Positions 15,366 through 23,691 of a stretch of DNA of 64,000 nt are shown here, in pieces (the stretch's first letter is position 1; every line of letters starts with the position of its first letter). The notes below the pieces were generated by a model, which worked only from the letters and a program-made list of their open reading frames with translations, was not told the DNA's origin and made no database searches. This DNA comes from Candidatus Aminicenantes bacterium UBA6228 (GTDB lineage Bacteria; Acidobacteriota; Aminicenantia; Aminicenantales; Saccharicenantaceae): assembly GCA_002441005.1 (NCBI GenBank), contig DJWO01000009.1:62001-126000 (forward strand). Direction: 5' to 3'. Made by a program: the position numbers and the translations under genes.

Positions 15366-16529
15366 ATGAAGGAAAAAACTATTTACGAACATTTGAGGGA
15401 AAAGGGCCTGTCCCGGCGCGACTTTATGAAACTCTGCGGGACAATTGCCGGTTTTCTGGGCCTGGAATTTTCGCCGCCGGTTAAGGCCCTGGGAAAACTC
15501 GTTCAACCTGATCCAGCCAGAACCGTCGCCCGGGCTCTTCAGACTAAAACCAGGCTGCCTATTATCTGGCTTGAATTTCAGGATTGTGCCGGCTGCAGCG
15601 AGGCTATTTCCCGCAGCAGTTCTCCTACGCTGAGCAGTCTGGTTCTCAACGACCTGGCCATCGAATATCACGAAACATTGATGGCCGCCTCCGGTTTCCA
15701 GGCTGAAAGCGCTAAGGAGGAATGCCTCAATAAATACCGCGGCCAATATGTCTTGGTAGTTGAAGGCAGTCCGAGTCTGGCTGAAGACGGCATCTACTGT
15801 ACAGTGGGCGGAAAGAGCAATCTTGAGATACTCAAGGAGGCAGCGGCCGGGGCTGCAGCCATTATAGCTACAGGCAACTGCGCCTCCTTTGGGGGTATCC
15901 CGGCAGCCAGACCCAACCCGACTGGAGCCTGTGGGGTGGCTGATCTAATAAAAGACAAACCGGTTATAAATATCCCCGGCTGCCCGGCCATTCCCGAGGT
16001 GACGACCGGCGCAATTCTCCATTTTCTCATCCTGGGGCAGCTTCCCCAGACCGATAGTCTCAAGCGGCCGCTCGTCTTCTACGGGCACACCGTCCATGAC
16101 CATTGCCTGCGGCGTCCCTTTTATGAAGCGGGTAAATTTGCCGCCAGTTTTGATGATGAAGGTGCCCGTCAGGGCTACTGCCTTTACCGGCTGGGCTGCA
16201 AAGGGCCTACCACTTATAATGCCTGTCCTTCGCTTAAATGGGAACGGGGCTTATCCTATCCGGTTCAGTCGGGACATCCCTGTCTGGGTTGTTCTGAGCC
16301 TCATTTCTGGGATGGCGGTGGTTTTTATCAGGGTCAATCGGCCGCTCTAATTCCGCCAACCGCACAGACCTCGGCCCTGGCCGCGGGCGCAGGCTTAGCC
16401 GCCGGAGCTGCTTTAGCCGGAATCAACTCGGCCAGAAAAAAGAGGGCAAAGAAAGCTTTAGCCTCAACTGCCCCGACGACTCCGGCTGAATCAACCACCT
16501 CCGCTCCGCCGGACAAAAAGGAGGGATGA
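15366..16529 (+). CDS. hynS: [NiFe] hydrogenase small subunit, Tat-exported (Isp-type)
   Basis: 387 residues. A Tat signal with SRRDFMK at 16-22 precedes a hydrophobic segment, so the subunit is exported folded with its partner. The Fe-S ligands of the small subunit are visible: DCAGC near residue 77, GNCASFGG, NIPGCPAIP, then DHCLRRPF, GCKGPTTYNACP and HPCLGCSEP. The C-terminus ends in an alanine-rich helix and a basic, Thr/Pro-rich tail. The gene order small subunit, isp1, isp2, large subunit matches hynS-isp1-isp2-hynL of purple sulfur bacteria (group 1e). SD AAGGAGGG. Confidence 0.93.
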   Translation: MKEKTIYEHLREKGLSRRDFMKLCGTIAGFLGLEFSPPVKALGKLVQPDPARTVARALQTKTRLPIIWLEFQDCAGCSEAISRSSSPTLSSLVLNDLAIEYHETLMAASGFQAESAKEECLNKYRGQYVLVVEGSPSLAEDGIYCTVGGKSNLEILKEAAAGAAAIIATGNCASFGGIPAARPNPTGACGVADLIKDKPVINIPGCPAIPEVTTGAILHFLILGQLPQTDSLKRPLVFYGHTVHDHCLRRPFYEAGKFAASFDDEGARQGYCLYRLGCKGPTTYNACPSLKWERGLSYPVQSGHPCLGCSEPHFWDGGGFYQGQSAALIPPTAQTSALAAGAGLAAGAALAGINSARKKRAKKALASTAPTTPAESTTSAPPDKKEG

Positions 16530-16530
16530 A

Positions 16531-17208
16531 ATGGACTGGACAGAAATCTTAAGGTTTTCACGCGGTCCACTTTTCCATTTCTCACTGGTCATTTTTATCG
16601 CCGGGATGACTTACAGGCTGGTCAGAATCATCTTCCTGGGCTGGGAAAAAGACCGGGTCAAAAGCCAGGGCAGTAAGCTGTCGGGGGTAATTATCAGTTA
16701 CCTTAAGGGCCTGATCATCCTGCCTTTCATCCCCTGGGTGCGGCGGACATTTAAGAATAATGCTCTGACCTTTATCGCCGGGGGACTCTTCCATCTGAGC
16801 CTTTTCCTGGTCCTGATCTTTGGCGAGGCTCATATTCTTGTCTGGCAAAGTCTCTTCGGTGTAAGCTGGGCGCCTATGCCCAATCCCATTGTTGACTGGG
16901 TGGCAGCAGCCGGGATTGTTTCTCTTATTATTCTGCTGATTAACCGTCTGACTCATCCGGTCTTGAGACTTCTGACCAGACTGCCGGCCTGGATCAACTG
17001 GACTATGGTTTTTCTGCCGTTTGTCACCGGTTACATCATGTATCACCATCTGTGGTTTCCTTATGAAGTTATTTTCAGTCTCCATCTGATTTTTGTTTGT
17101 CTCCTTCTGATCTGGATTCCCTTTAGCCGGATGTCCCACTTTCTGTTCTACTTCTTTTCCCGGACAATCCATGGCGCCCGGGCCGGTAAGCGGGCCGTTA
17201 CTCCTTGA
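16531..17208 (+). CDS. isp1: Isp1/DsrM-like membrane cytochrome b subunit
   Basis: A 225-residue integral membrane protein with about five helices, of the NarI/DsrM/HdrE type. Helix-embedded histidines suited to binding two b haems are in GPLFHFSL, GGLFHLSL, IMYHHLWF and FSLHLIF. It should carry electrons between the exported hydrogenase and the cytoplasmic HdrD-like protein encoded next. It begins one base after the small-subunit stop with AAAGGAGGG as SD. Assigned as Isp1 from gene order and topology; DsrM would be the alternative name, but no other dsr genes are present. Confidence 0.85.
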   Translation: MDWTEILRFSRGPLFHFSLVIFIAGMTYRLVRIIFLGWEKDRVKSQGSKLSGVIISYLKGLIILPFIPWVRRTFKNNALTFIAGGLFHLSLFLVLIFGEAHILVWQSLFGVSWAPMPNPIVDWVAAAGIVSLIILLINRLTHPVLRLLTRLPAWINWTMVFLPFVTGYIMYHHLWFPYEVIFSLHLIFVCLLLIWIPFSRMSHFLFYFFSRTIHGARAGKRAVTP

Positions 17209-17222
17209 AAAAGAGGTCAACC

Positions 17223-18479
17223 ATGAAAACAGCAAGTGCTTTAAATACTTACCTCAAGGAAACCGGTGGCTGGGTGGCTGCTCAACTTGAAGCCTGCACC
17301 CGCTGCGGGATCTGTGCCGAAGCCTGCCATTTTTACCAGGCCCTCGGCAATCCGGAATATGCCCCGGTCTGGAAGCTCGAGCCATTAAGACGGGCTTATG
17401 AGCAGAGATTTACTTTAGCCGGTAAGGTCAAGCTGGCCCTGGGAATGGAGAAAAGGCTGACTGATTCTGACCTTGAGCACTGGAGCCAGATTGTTTATGA
17501 AGCCTGCACGGTCTGCGATAAATGCGCCTTCGTCTGCCCGATGGGCATCGAAATCGGGCCGCTGATTCATAAAGTCCGAACAGGCCTGGCCGCGGCCGGT
17601 CTGGTCCCGGGCGACCTGGCTGAAGCCACTGACAAACAAAAAACGATCGGCAGCCCGCTGGGGGTAACCGATGAGATGTGGCGGGAAAGAATTGACTGGA
17701 TAACCGACGAATGGGAAGCGACCATTCCGGTGGATAAAGCTGGGGCAGAAACGCTCATGGTTTTCACTTCTATTGAACTCATGAAATTCCCGGACAACCT
17801 GGCTTTGATTGCGAAAATTTTAAATAAGGCGGGCGAAAACTGGACGGTTAGTTCCAGGGGCCGGGAAGTGGTCAATTTTGGTTTTTTTGAAGCTGATGAG
17901 GAGCTCACTAAACTTTTTATGCATCGGGTCTTTCAGGCCGCAGAAGAACTCGGAGTTAAGAGGCTGGTTATCAGCGAATGCGGTCATGCCTATGAGGCTT
18001 TCCGCTGGACAGCACCCAATATAATGAAAGTGCCCGAAGGCCTGGAGATCATTCATATCACCGAGCTTATTCATCAATACTGGAAGACCGGCCGGATCAA
18101 AATCAAAGAAGGGGCTTTTGACGGCGAGACAATTACCTTTCATGACTCCTGCAAGATCCAGCGGCTGGGTGGCCTGATCAAACAGCCGAGGGAAATTCTT
18201 CAGGTGCTGGCCCCAACCAGCTTTAAAGAGATGACACCCAATAAAGAGCAGTCCATGTGCTGTGGCGGCGGCGGAGGAGTGATTTCCATCAAAGAAGCTG
18301 ATAGCAACCGTTACAAGGTCTTTGAAATGAAGCTGGAGCAACTGCAGGATATCGGGGCTCAAGCCGTCTGCATGGTCTGCAGTAATTGTCGCCTGCAGTT
18401 TGTGGATAGTCTGGCCCATTTTAACTCGGCCGTCAAAGTCCACAGCCTGGCTGAACTGGTGGCCAGGGCACTCATCTGA
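17223..18479 (+). CDS. isp2: Isp2/HdrD-like iron-sulfur protein
   Basis: About 418 residues. Start at ATG 17223 behind AGAGGT. Two 4Fe-4S motifs are near the N-terminus (CTRCGICAEACHF and CTVCDKCAFVCPMG). A CCG domain lies in the C-terminal half, with HDSCKIQR, MCCGGGGGV and CMVCSNCRLQF. In heterodisulfide reductase HdrD/HdrB and in DsrK this domain holds the special cluster that cleaves or forms disulfides. The N-terminal CCG repeat is degenerate (ISECGHAYEAF). Predicted cytoplasmic, coupled to Isp1. The natural substrate is unknown; a lipoyl- or protein-bound disulfide/persulfide is an attractive inference. Confidence 0.9.
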   Translation: MKTASALNTYLKETGGWVAAQLEACTRCGICAEACHFYQALGNPEYAPVWKLEPLRRAYEQRFTLAGKVKLALGMEKRLTDSDLEHWSQIVYEACTVCDKCAFVCPMGIEIGPLIHKVRTGLAAAGLVPGDLAEATDKQKTIGSPLGVTDEMWRERIDWITDEWEATIPVDKAGAETLMVFTSIELMKFPDNLALIAKILNKAGENWTVSSRGREVVNFGFFEADEELTKLFMHRVFQAAEELGVKRLVISECGHAYEAFRWTAPNIMKVPEGLEIIHITELIHQYWKTGRIKIKEGAFDGETITFHDSCKIQRLGGLIKQPREILQVLAPTSFKEMTPNKEQSMCCGGGGGVISIKEADSNRYKVFEMKLEQLQDIGAQAVCMVCSNCRLQFVDSLAHFNSAVKVHSLAELVARALI

Positions 18480-18494
18480 GGAAAGGAGAATAAC

Positions 18495-18815
18495 ATGCCC
18501 TCATTTATTTTAACTCCTGTAGAGAAAGGGATTCTTCGCTGCCATCATAGCGGACCATTTACACCGGAAGATATCCAGGCTTTAACTGCTTTTTTCCGGG
18601 AGTACACAGGAAAATTACTGATTGATTTGAGCGGCAGCGAGCCCTCCGAGTGTCTCAGACATATCAAACATCTAAGGCCAATTATGCCTGTGGCTGCTAT
18701 TTTCGGAGCTGATCTTGACCCGAAACTTCTCGAGATAGACAAGAGTTATTATGCCAGTGAAGTCCGCTGGTTCAAAACCGAGCAGGAAGCCTTAGACTGG
18801 CTTCGCAATTTTTGA
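18495..18815 (+). CDS. small SpoIIAA/STAS-like protein of unknown function
   Basis: A 106-residue soluble protein. The pattern GILRCHHSGPFTPEDIQALT, then LLIDLSGSEP and a C-terminal EVRWFKTEQEALDWL resembles SpoIIAA/STAS-like domains, where the final motif is common. It sits between isp2 and the large-subunit gene, where known hynS-isp1-isp2-hynL clusters have no such gene to my knowledge. AAAGGAG SD and tight spacing show it belongs to the operon. It could bind or regulate the HdrD-like partner; there is no direct evidence. Confidence 0.7.
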   Translation: MPSFILTPVEKGILRCHHSGPFTPEDIQALTAFFREYTGKLLIDLSGSEPSECLRHIKHLRPIMPVAAIFGADLDPKLLEIDKSYYASEVRWFKTEQEALDWLRNF

Positions 18816-18832
18816 AAAGAAGGAGGGGAAAG

Positions 18833-20572
18833 ATGGCCAATAGAATTGTTATTGATCCGGTGACCAGAATTGAAGGACACCTCAGAATTGAAGCAGCTCT
18901 CGACAGCGAGAATACTATAACTGAGGCTTATTCAGCCGGGACCATGGTCAGAGGAATTGAAAACATTCTGAAGAAGAGAGATCCGCGGGAAGCCTGGGCT
19001 TTCGCTCAAAGAATTTGCGGGGTCTGTACCACGGTCCATGCTATTGCTTCTATCCGGGCAGTCGAAGATGCCTTGGGAATAAAAATACCAAAAGCGGCCA
19101 ATCTCATGCGCAATATGATTGTGGCCCAGCAATTCATTCACGACCACGTCATGCATTTCTATATTCTCCACGCCCTGGATTTTGTGGATGTGGTTAGTAG
19201 CCTGAAGGCCGACCCTAAAAAGGTCTCAGATATTCAGCAGGCTATTTCGGGCTGGCCGAATTCATCGCCGGCCTATTTTGCTGAAGTTCAGAAAAAAGTC
19301 AAAACAATCGTTGATTCTGGCCAGCTGTCTCTTTTCAGCCACGGCTACTGGGGACATCCGGCTTACCAGCTGCCGCCGGAAATAAATCTTCTCGGCGTCG
19401 CCCATTATTTAGAATGCCTTGACTGGCAGTCACAGGTCACCAAAATCCACACTATCTTTGGCGGGAAGAATCCTCATCCGAATTTTGTGGTGGGCGGAGT
19501 TCCGCTGCCCATTGATATGAACAGTGATCAGGCTTTAAATGCTGCAGCCCTATCAGTCATTGCAGATTCAATACAGAAAATGAAGAGTTTCGTCGACCAG
19601 GTTTATCTGCCTGACCTGCTGGCCATCGCTCCTTATTACCTGGACTATGCCGCTATCGGGGAAGGGCTGGGCAATTTCTTAACCTGGGGTGAATTTCCTG
19701 AAGGTAATCTAAATGAGCTGGACAGGCTTATTTTCCCCCGCGGAGTGATTATTAACCGCAATTTAAAACAGGTGATCACACCCGACCCGCGAGATGCGGC
19801 TAAGATGAAAGAGTTTGTCACCCATAGCTGGTACAAATACCGGCAGGGTGATAGCACCGGACTTTTCCCCTGGGAAGGAGAAACGGCTTTTAATTTCACC
19901 GGGCCAAAGCCGCCATTTGATTATCTGGAGGTTGAGGGCAAATATAGCTGGCTCAAATCGCCGCGCTGGAATGAGCTACCAATGGAGGTTGGCCCTTTAG
20001 CCAGAGTCCTGATTCTTTATGCTACGGGGCACGAAGAGACTGTCGGGCTGGTCAATTCTGTGCTGGAGACACTTAAGGCTCCACTCTCAGCTGTTTTTTC
20101 GACCCTGGGCCGGACAGCAGCCAGAGCCATTGAGACCAAGGTCATAGCCGGGCTGCTGCAGAAATTTTATGATGAGCTAATAGCCGAAATAAAAGCCGGT
20201 AGAACAGAGACTTTTAATGGCGAAAAATGGGAGCCGGGCAGCTGGCCGAAAAAGGCTATGGGCTTTGGTTATACCGAAGCCCCGCGGGGAGCGCTGGGCC
20301 ACTGGGTGGTCATTGAGAATAAAAAGATAAAAAATTACCAGGTGGTGGTTCCAACCACCTGGAACGCTTCGCCCCGCGATCATAAAAATCAGCCAGGGGC
20401 CTATGAAGCCTCACTGGTGGGAACCAGGCTGGCCCGGCCGGAGGAACCTCTGGAAATTCTCAGGACGATTCATTCCTTTGACCCTTGCTTGGCCTGTGCT
20501 GTTCATCTGATAGATGCCCGCGGCCAGGTGGTTGGAGAGGCGGGTACAGGCTTTAATCTGGTGGTCAAATAA
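18833..20572 (+). CDS. hynL: [NiFe] hydrogenase large (catalytic) subunit
   Basis: 579 residues, starting at ATG 18833 behind AAGGAGGGG; an in-frame TTG earlier precedes that SD and overlaps the previous stop. The protein begins MANRIVIDPVTRIEGHLRIE as the family does. The four nickel-binding cysteines are in RICGVC (60-65) and DPCLACAVH (550-558). A 21-residue tail after the last histidine should be removed by the protease encoded downstream to close the active site. It oxidises or produces H2 with the small subunit. Group 1 type, probably 1e. Confidence 0.95.
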   Translation: MANRIVIDPVTRIEGHLRIEAALDSENTITEAYSAGTMVRGIENILKKRDPREAWAFAQRICGVCTTVHAIASIRAVEDALGIKIPKAANLMRNMIVAQQFIHDHVMHFYILHALDFVDVVSSLKADPKKVSDIQQAISGWPNSSPAYFAEVQKKVKTIVDSGQLSLFSHGYWGHPAYQLPPEINLLGVAHYLECLDWQSQVTKIHTIFGGKNPHPNFVVGGVPLPIDMNSDQALNAAALSVIADSIQKMKSFVDQVYLPDLLAIAPYYLDYAAIGEGLGNFLTWGEFPEGNLNELDRLIFPRGVIINRNLKQVITPDPRDAAKMKEFVTHSWYKYRQGDSTGLFPWEGETAFNFTGPKPPFDYLEVEGKYSWLKSPRWNELPMEVGPLARVLILYATGHEETVGLVNSVLETLKAPLSAVFSTLGRTAARAIETKVIAGLLQKFYDELIAEIKAGRTETFNGEKWEPGSWPKKAMGFGYTEAPRGALGHWVVIENKKIKNYQVVVPTTWNASPRDHKNQPGAYEASLVGTRLARPEEPLEILRTIHSFDPCLACAVHLIDARGQVVGEAGTGFNLVVK

Positions 20573-20650
20573 AAGAAAATAGAATCGAGTCAGGGAAAAA
20601 TTATCAGGCCAAATTTCATAGAAAAGTGGCGTCCAATAAGCAATGATTAG

Positions 20651-21130
20651 ATGATTAGAAGAAAAGTTATCCTGGGGCTGGGAAATATCCTGAATGGCGA
20701 CGAGGGAGCAGGAATCTATGCCCTGAAAGAGCTGGAGAAGCTCCTGACCGATGAGCTAAAAAAGAAATTTGAGCTGGTCGATGGCGGTGTTTTAGGACTG
20801 GACCTGTTGCCTTATGTCGAAGGAACCAGCCATTTATTGATTCTGGATGCAGCCGATACTGGAGCAGCACCGGGGACAGTCGTTGAGTACAAGGACGAAG
20901 AGATTAATCTTTTTTATCACCAGCGGCTGTCCTGGCACCAGTTAGGCTTCCAGGAAGTTTTAGCTGTGGCTAAAATAAGGCACAGATATCCTGACTCTGT
21001 TTATTTGATAGGTATCCAGCCGGAAAATATCAGTCCCGGCGTTGGCCTAAGCCAGAAACTTAAGAAACCGGTCAAGAACATGGCCAGGAGAGCCTTAGAT
21101 ATTATGGAGGACTGGAGCCTTTTAGTTTAA
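20651..21130 (+). CDS. hydrogenase maturation protease (HyaD/HycI family)
   Basis: A 159-residue endopeptidase that clips the C-terminal tail of the large subunit after nickel insertion. Family signatures: VILGLGNILNGDEGAG at the start, with the nickel-sensing Glu; LILDAADTG with the conserved Asp; LSWHQLG with the metal-binding His. It lies 78 bases after hynL. The SD is weak. Most likely specific for the large subunit encoded just upstream, whose tail it would process. Confidence 0.9.
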   Translation: MIRRKVILGLGNILNGDEGAGIYALKELEKLLTDELKKKFELVDGGVLGLDLLPYVEGTSHLLILDAADTGAAPGTVVEYKDEEINLFYHQRLSWHQLGFQEVLAVAKIRHRYPDSVYLIGIQPENISPGVGLSQKLKKPVKNMARRALDIMEDWSLLV

Positions 21131-21158
21131 AATCTTAAAATAAAATCATTAACTGAAG

Positions 21159-22229
21159 ATGAGCAACAAAAAGCAAATCAGAGTAATTGAACTGGGAGAG
21201 GTCTCAGCGGTCCGTTCACAAACCTGCTATCATGCGGTCGGCCATACTCTCAGCCCGGAGACCCGAGATACAGTTATTCTGGTCAGCCCCGATTCGCCTT
21301 ATGTCTGTGTCGGCTTTCACCAGGAGGCGGAGAGAGAAGTTGATCTGGACTTTTGCCGCCGGGCAGGTCTGCCAGTTTACCGGCGGGAAGTTGGCGGCGG
21401 GGCCGTTTACCTTGACCGTGATCAGCTCTTCGCTCAATGGATCTTCCACCCGGACAATTTTCCTGCCAGGCTGGAAGACAAGTTCAAGTTTTATGTTGAG
21501 CCGATGATCAGAACATATCACCGGCTGGGAATTCCAGCTGAATACCGTCCGGTCAATGACATTCAAGTTGGCGGCAAAAAAATTTGCGGGACAGGAGCGG
21601 CCAGAATGAATCAGGCCGAAGTCATTGTCGGAAGTTTTATGTTCGATTTTGACAAAAAGATGATGGCCAGGGTTTTAAGAGTTCCCTCTGAGAAAATGCG
21701 CGATAAAGTCTTCCAGAGTCTGGAGCAGTATATGACCACCATCAAGGAGCTTCTGCCTGAAGTTCCATCCCGGGAAAAAATTACAGATATTTACTTAGAA
21801 GAGTTGGCCTGGCTGACCGGCGCCGAGCTGGTTAAAGGGGAGATGACAGAAGCCGAGCTGGCTGAGGCCGAAAGGCTCGATCGCCTTTTTGAGAGCGAAG
21901 ACTGGATTTTTCAGAAAGGTCCGCTTCACCGCCAGGCCATAAAAATTCAGGAGGATGTTCACCTCCGGGAAATAGATTATAAAGCCCCTGGAGGTTTAAT
22001 CAGACTGACGGCCAGGATCAGGGCCGGACGGCTGGATGCAGTCTGGATTTCGGGAGATTTTACCGCCTTTCCCAAAGAAGGAATAGCCGGTCTGGAAAAA
22101 GCCTTAACCGGGGTCAACCTGGAGGAGAAAAGCCTCCAAGAAGCCATTGAGAAATTCATTTCTCAGTCTGGTCTCACCTGCCCGGGCGTTGAACTTGAAG
22201 ACTGGCTGTCTGCCTTCCGCCAGCTATAA
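21159..22229 (+). CDS. lipoate-protein ligase with C-terminal accessory domain
   Basis: A 356-residue LplA-family protein. The biotin/lipoate ligase fold shows VYRREVGGGAVYLD near residue 75 and the lipoyl-AMP-binding lysine region VGGKKICGTGAARM near residue 140. The last ~90 residues (LTARIRAGRLDAVWISGDF) resemble the LplB/accessory domain, so it is a complete LplA+LplB fusion. It ends the operon that holds the lipoyl carrier at 14890. Pairing of a dedicated ligase with LbpA is known from sHdr loci (sLpl), and the same relation is likely here. The start has no strong SD. Confidence 0.88.
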   Translation: MSNKKQIRVIELGEVSAVRSQTCYHAVGHTLSPETRDTVILVSPDSPYVCVGFHQEAEREVDLDFCRRAGLPVYRREVGGGAVYLDRDQLFAQWIFHPDNFPARLEDKFKFYVEPMIRTYHRLGIPAEYRPVNDIQVGGKKICGTGAARMNQAEVIVGSFMFDFDKKMMARVLRVPSEKMRDKVFQSLEQYMTTIKELLPEVPSREKITDIYLEELAWLTGAELVKGEMTEAELAEAERLDRLFESEDWIFQKGPLHRQAIKIQEDVHLREIDYKAPGGLIRLTARIRAGRLDAVWISGDFTAFPKEGIAGLEKALTGVNLEEKSLQEAIEKFISQSGLTCPGVELEDWLSAFRQL

Positions 22230-22281
22230 AACAGGGGACACAATCTATATTTCCTATTTTTTTCCTGATAGTTTCTGCCTT

Positions 22282-22569
22282 TTATTTTCTTTCCCTTTTC
22301 AAAGTGACCAGGGTCGCTCCCCAGCCGCCAGACATCAGGTCGCCATCAGTATAGCTCACGACCGACGGGTGCTTTTTGAGGACGCTTCTGACCATGGCTT
22401 TCAGAGTACCGGTCCCTTTGCCATGGATAATCCGCAGCTCATAAATTTCTTTTTTGAGACATTCCTCAATATAGTCATTAAGCAAGTCCTTTACCTCCCC
22501 GGGCTGAAAAGTATGAAGGTCAAGCACACCATCAATAGGGATTTTTACTACCGGGTCTCTGGCCATCAT
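22282..22569 (-). CDS. Smr-domain protein
   Basis: A 95-residue stand-alone Smr domain, as at the end of MutS2. The motif GVLDLHTFQPGEV has the LDLH element, and LRIIHGKGTGTLKAMV has the HGxG element of the nuclease-like fold. Stand-alone Smr proteins cleave RNA or branched DNA. Two start codons are adjacent (ATGATG) with no clear SD. A GGGGAC/GTCCCC hairpin lies just upstream. It may be cotranscribed with the phosphoesterase gene 36 bases upstream. Confidence 0.85.
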   Translation of the reverse strand: MMARDPVVKIPIDGVLDLHTFQPGEVKDLLNDYIEECLKKEIYELRIIHGKGTGTLKAMVRSVLKKHPSVVSYTDGDLMSGGWGATLVTLKRERK

Positions 22570-22577
22570 TTCAACCC

Positions 22578-22599
22578 GGGGACGTGATACCCTGTCCCC
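22578..22599. repeat. GGGGAC/GTCCCC hairpin beside the Smr gene
   Basis: GGGGAC (22578-22583) and GTCCCC (22594-22599) form a 6-bp stem around a 10-base loop, and another AGGGGACA lies at 22233 on the other side of the Smr gene. Such GGGGAC palindromes are typical of REP-like repeats associated with RAYT transposases. No transposase is present here. Confidence 0.35.
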
Positions 22600-22605
22600 T
22601 TCACC

Positions 22606-23391
22606 TTAATGCCCCATCCTGAGCTGCTCGGCATACTCCACTGGCAGGCCGCTCTGCTCAATCGCCCTGGCCATGGCCCCCACCTCATAGCTAACTCTGA
22701 CGATTTCATTCTGCCAGTTTCCATCCTGATAATCAATCAGAGCATAGCTGGCTCGTGGATCGCCATCCTTTGGTTTACCAACACTGCCGCCATTGATTAG
22801 AATATAATGTCCACCAGGCCGGCGCTGGACGGATGCCCGGCCATCCGTTCCAACTCCTGTCTCCCAGCTTTCTTCGACAATCATCTCTTTTATATAGGGA
22901 AGATGGGTATGACCGCAGATGATGACCTCCGCTTCCTCTGCCTGAAATAGCCTGGCCACCGCTGAAACCGGACGGTCCTCGAACAGATATTCATTTATCC
23001 GGCGCGGGCTGCCATGAACCATCAGGATTTTTTTCCCGTTAATGACCAGGCTGATTTTTGAAGGGAGATTTCTTAAATAAGCCTTATTGCCGGCCGTCAC
23101 CCTTTCTTTAGTCCAGGCGATTGAACGCTGGCCCAGAGCTCTGGAAACTTCGTCCCGGTAAGCACAGCCACAATCGTCGGCATCCTGACCTACACCCTGA
23201 TCATAGTTACCCATGATAACCGGCCAATGCCGCCGGCGCAGTAGCTCTATCACTTCATTGGGAAAAGCGCCGTAGCCAACGAGATCACCGCCACAAAAAG
23301 CGATATCCACATCCTGCCTGTCCAGGTCTTCGAGAACCGCCTGGAGAGCCGCCAGGTTACCATGAATATCAGAAAAAAAGGCAATTTTCAT
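22606..23391 (-). CDS. calcineurin-like metallophosphoesterase
   Basis: 261 residues with the full dinuclear-metal signature of the family: AFFSDIHGNLAAL, FCGGDLVGYG, VIMGNYDQG, a histidine in LMVHGSPR, and ICGHTHLPY, with INGGSVGKPKDGDPRASYAL near the end. It belongs to the YfcE/DR1281-like group of bacterial phosphodiesterases or phosphatases. The substrate cannot be read from the sequence. It overlaps the upstream 91-residue membrane-protein gene by four bases, so the two are coupled. Confidence 0.85.
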   Translation of the reverse strand: MKIAFFSDIHGNLAALQAVLEDLDRQDVDIAFCGGDLVGYGAFPNEVIELLRRRHWPVIMGNYDQGVGQDADDCGCAYRDEVSRALGQRSIAWTKERVTAGNKAYLRNLPSKISLVINGKKILMVHGSPRRINEYLFEDRPVSAVARLFQAEEAEVIICGHTHLPYIKEMIVEESWETGVGTDGRASVQRRPGGHYILINGGSVGKPKDGDPRASYALIDYQDGNWQNEIVRVSYEVGAMARAIEQSGLPVEYAEQLRMGH

Positions 23392-23663
23392 TCTTCCACC
23401 TCGGGTTTTTCTTCTTCCAGCCCAGGGGGAAGATCACCGGCTTCGGCCTGCTGCTTCTTTTCGTCCTTTTTTATCTCGACAACATACTTTTTAGACGGCT
23501 CGAGTAGCTGCTGGACTTCAAGGCAAGCATTGCTCAGAGCGCTTGAGCTGGGCTTTTTTTTCCGGTAATATATCCAGCCGCGTTTTTCCATATAGAGAAA
23601 TAGACGGTCAAAAGCAAAAATGGCCGCCGCCAGCAGTAGTAGCCAGATAAATATTCTGAGCAT
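23388..23663 (-). CDS. small single-pass membrane protein
   Basis: 91 residues. An N-terminal hydrophobic anchor (IFIWLLLLAAAIFAFDRLFL) is followed by a basic patch (RKKKP) and an acidic, Glu/Lys-rich tail predicted to be cytoplasmic and disordered at its end. The middle (ALSNACLEVQQLLEPSKKYV) is helical. No family recognised. Its stop overlaps the phosphoesterase start (ATGA), suggesting a functional pair. A TTGTTA-18-TAAAAT promoter lies about 30 bases upstream. Confidence 0.65.
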   Translation of the reverse strand: MLRIFIWLLLLAAAIFAFDRLFLYMEKRGWIYYRKKKPSSSALSNACLEVQQLLEPSKKYVVEIKKDEKKQQAEAGDLPPGLEEEKPEVEE

Positions 23664-23691
23664 TTTTTATTTTCTGCCTGATTCCCTTCTA

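Noticed and set aside
16582..17235. A 217-codon minus-strand frame opposite isp1
   Set aside because: Its product is Gln/Pro/Asp-rich with no hydrophobic core or SD, while the plus frame encodes a clear cytochrome b protein.
17820..18443. A 207-codon minus-strand frame opposite isp2
   Set aside because: It mirrors the real gene's codon pattern; the iron-sulfur motifs of the plus frame are decisive.
17223..18479. A DsrMKJOP complex
   Set aside because: Only M- and K-like genes are present, placed between hydrogenase subunit genes; the hynS-isp1-isp2-hynL pattern explains them better.
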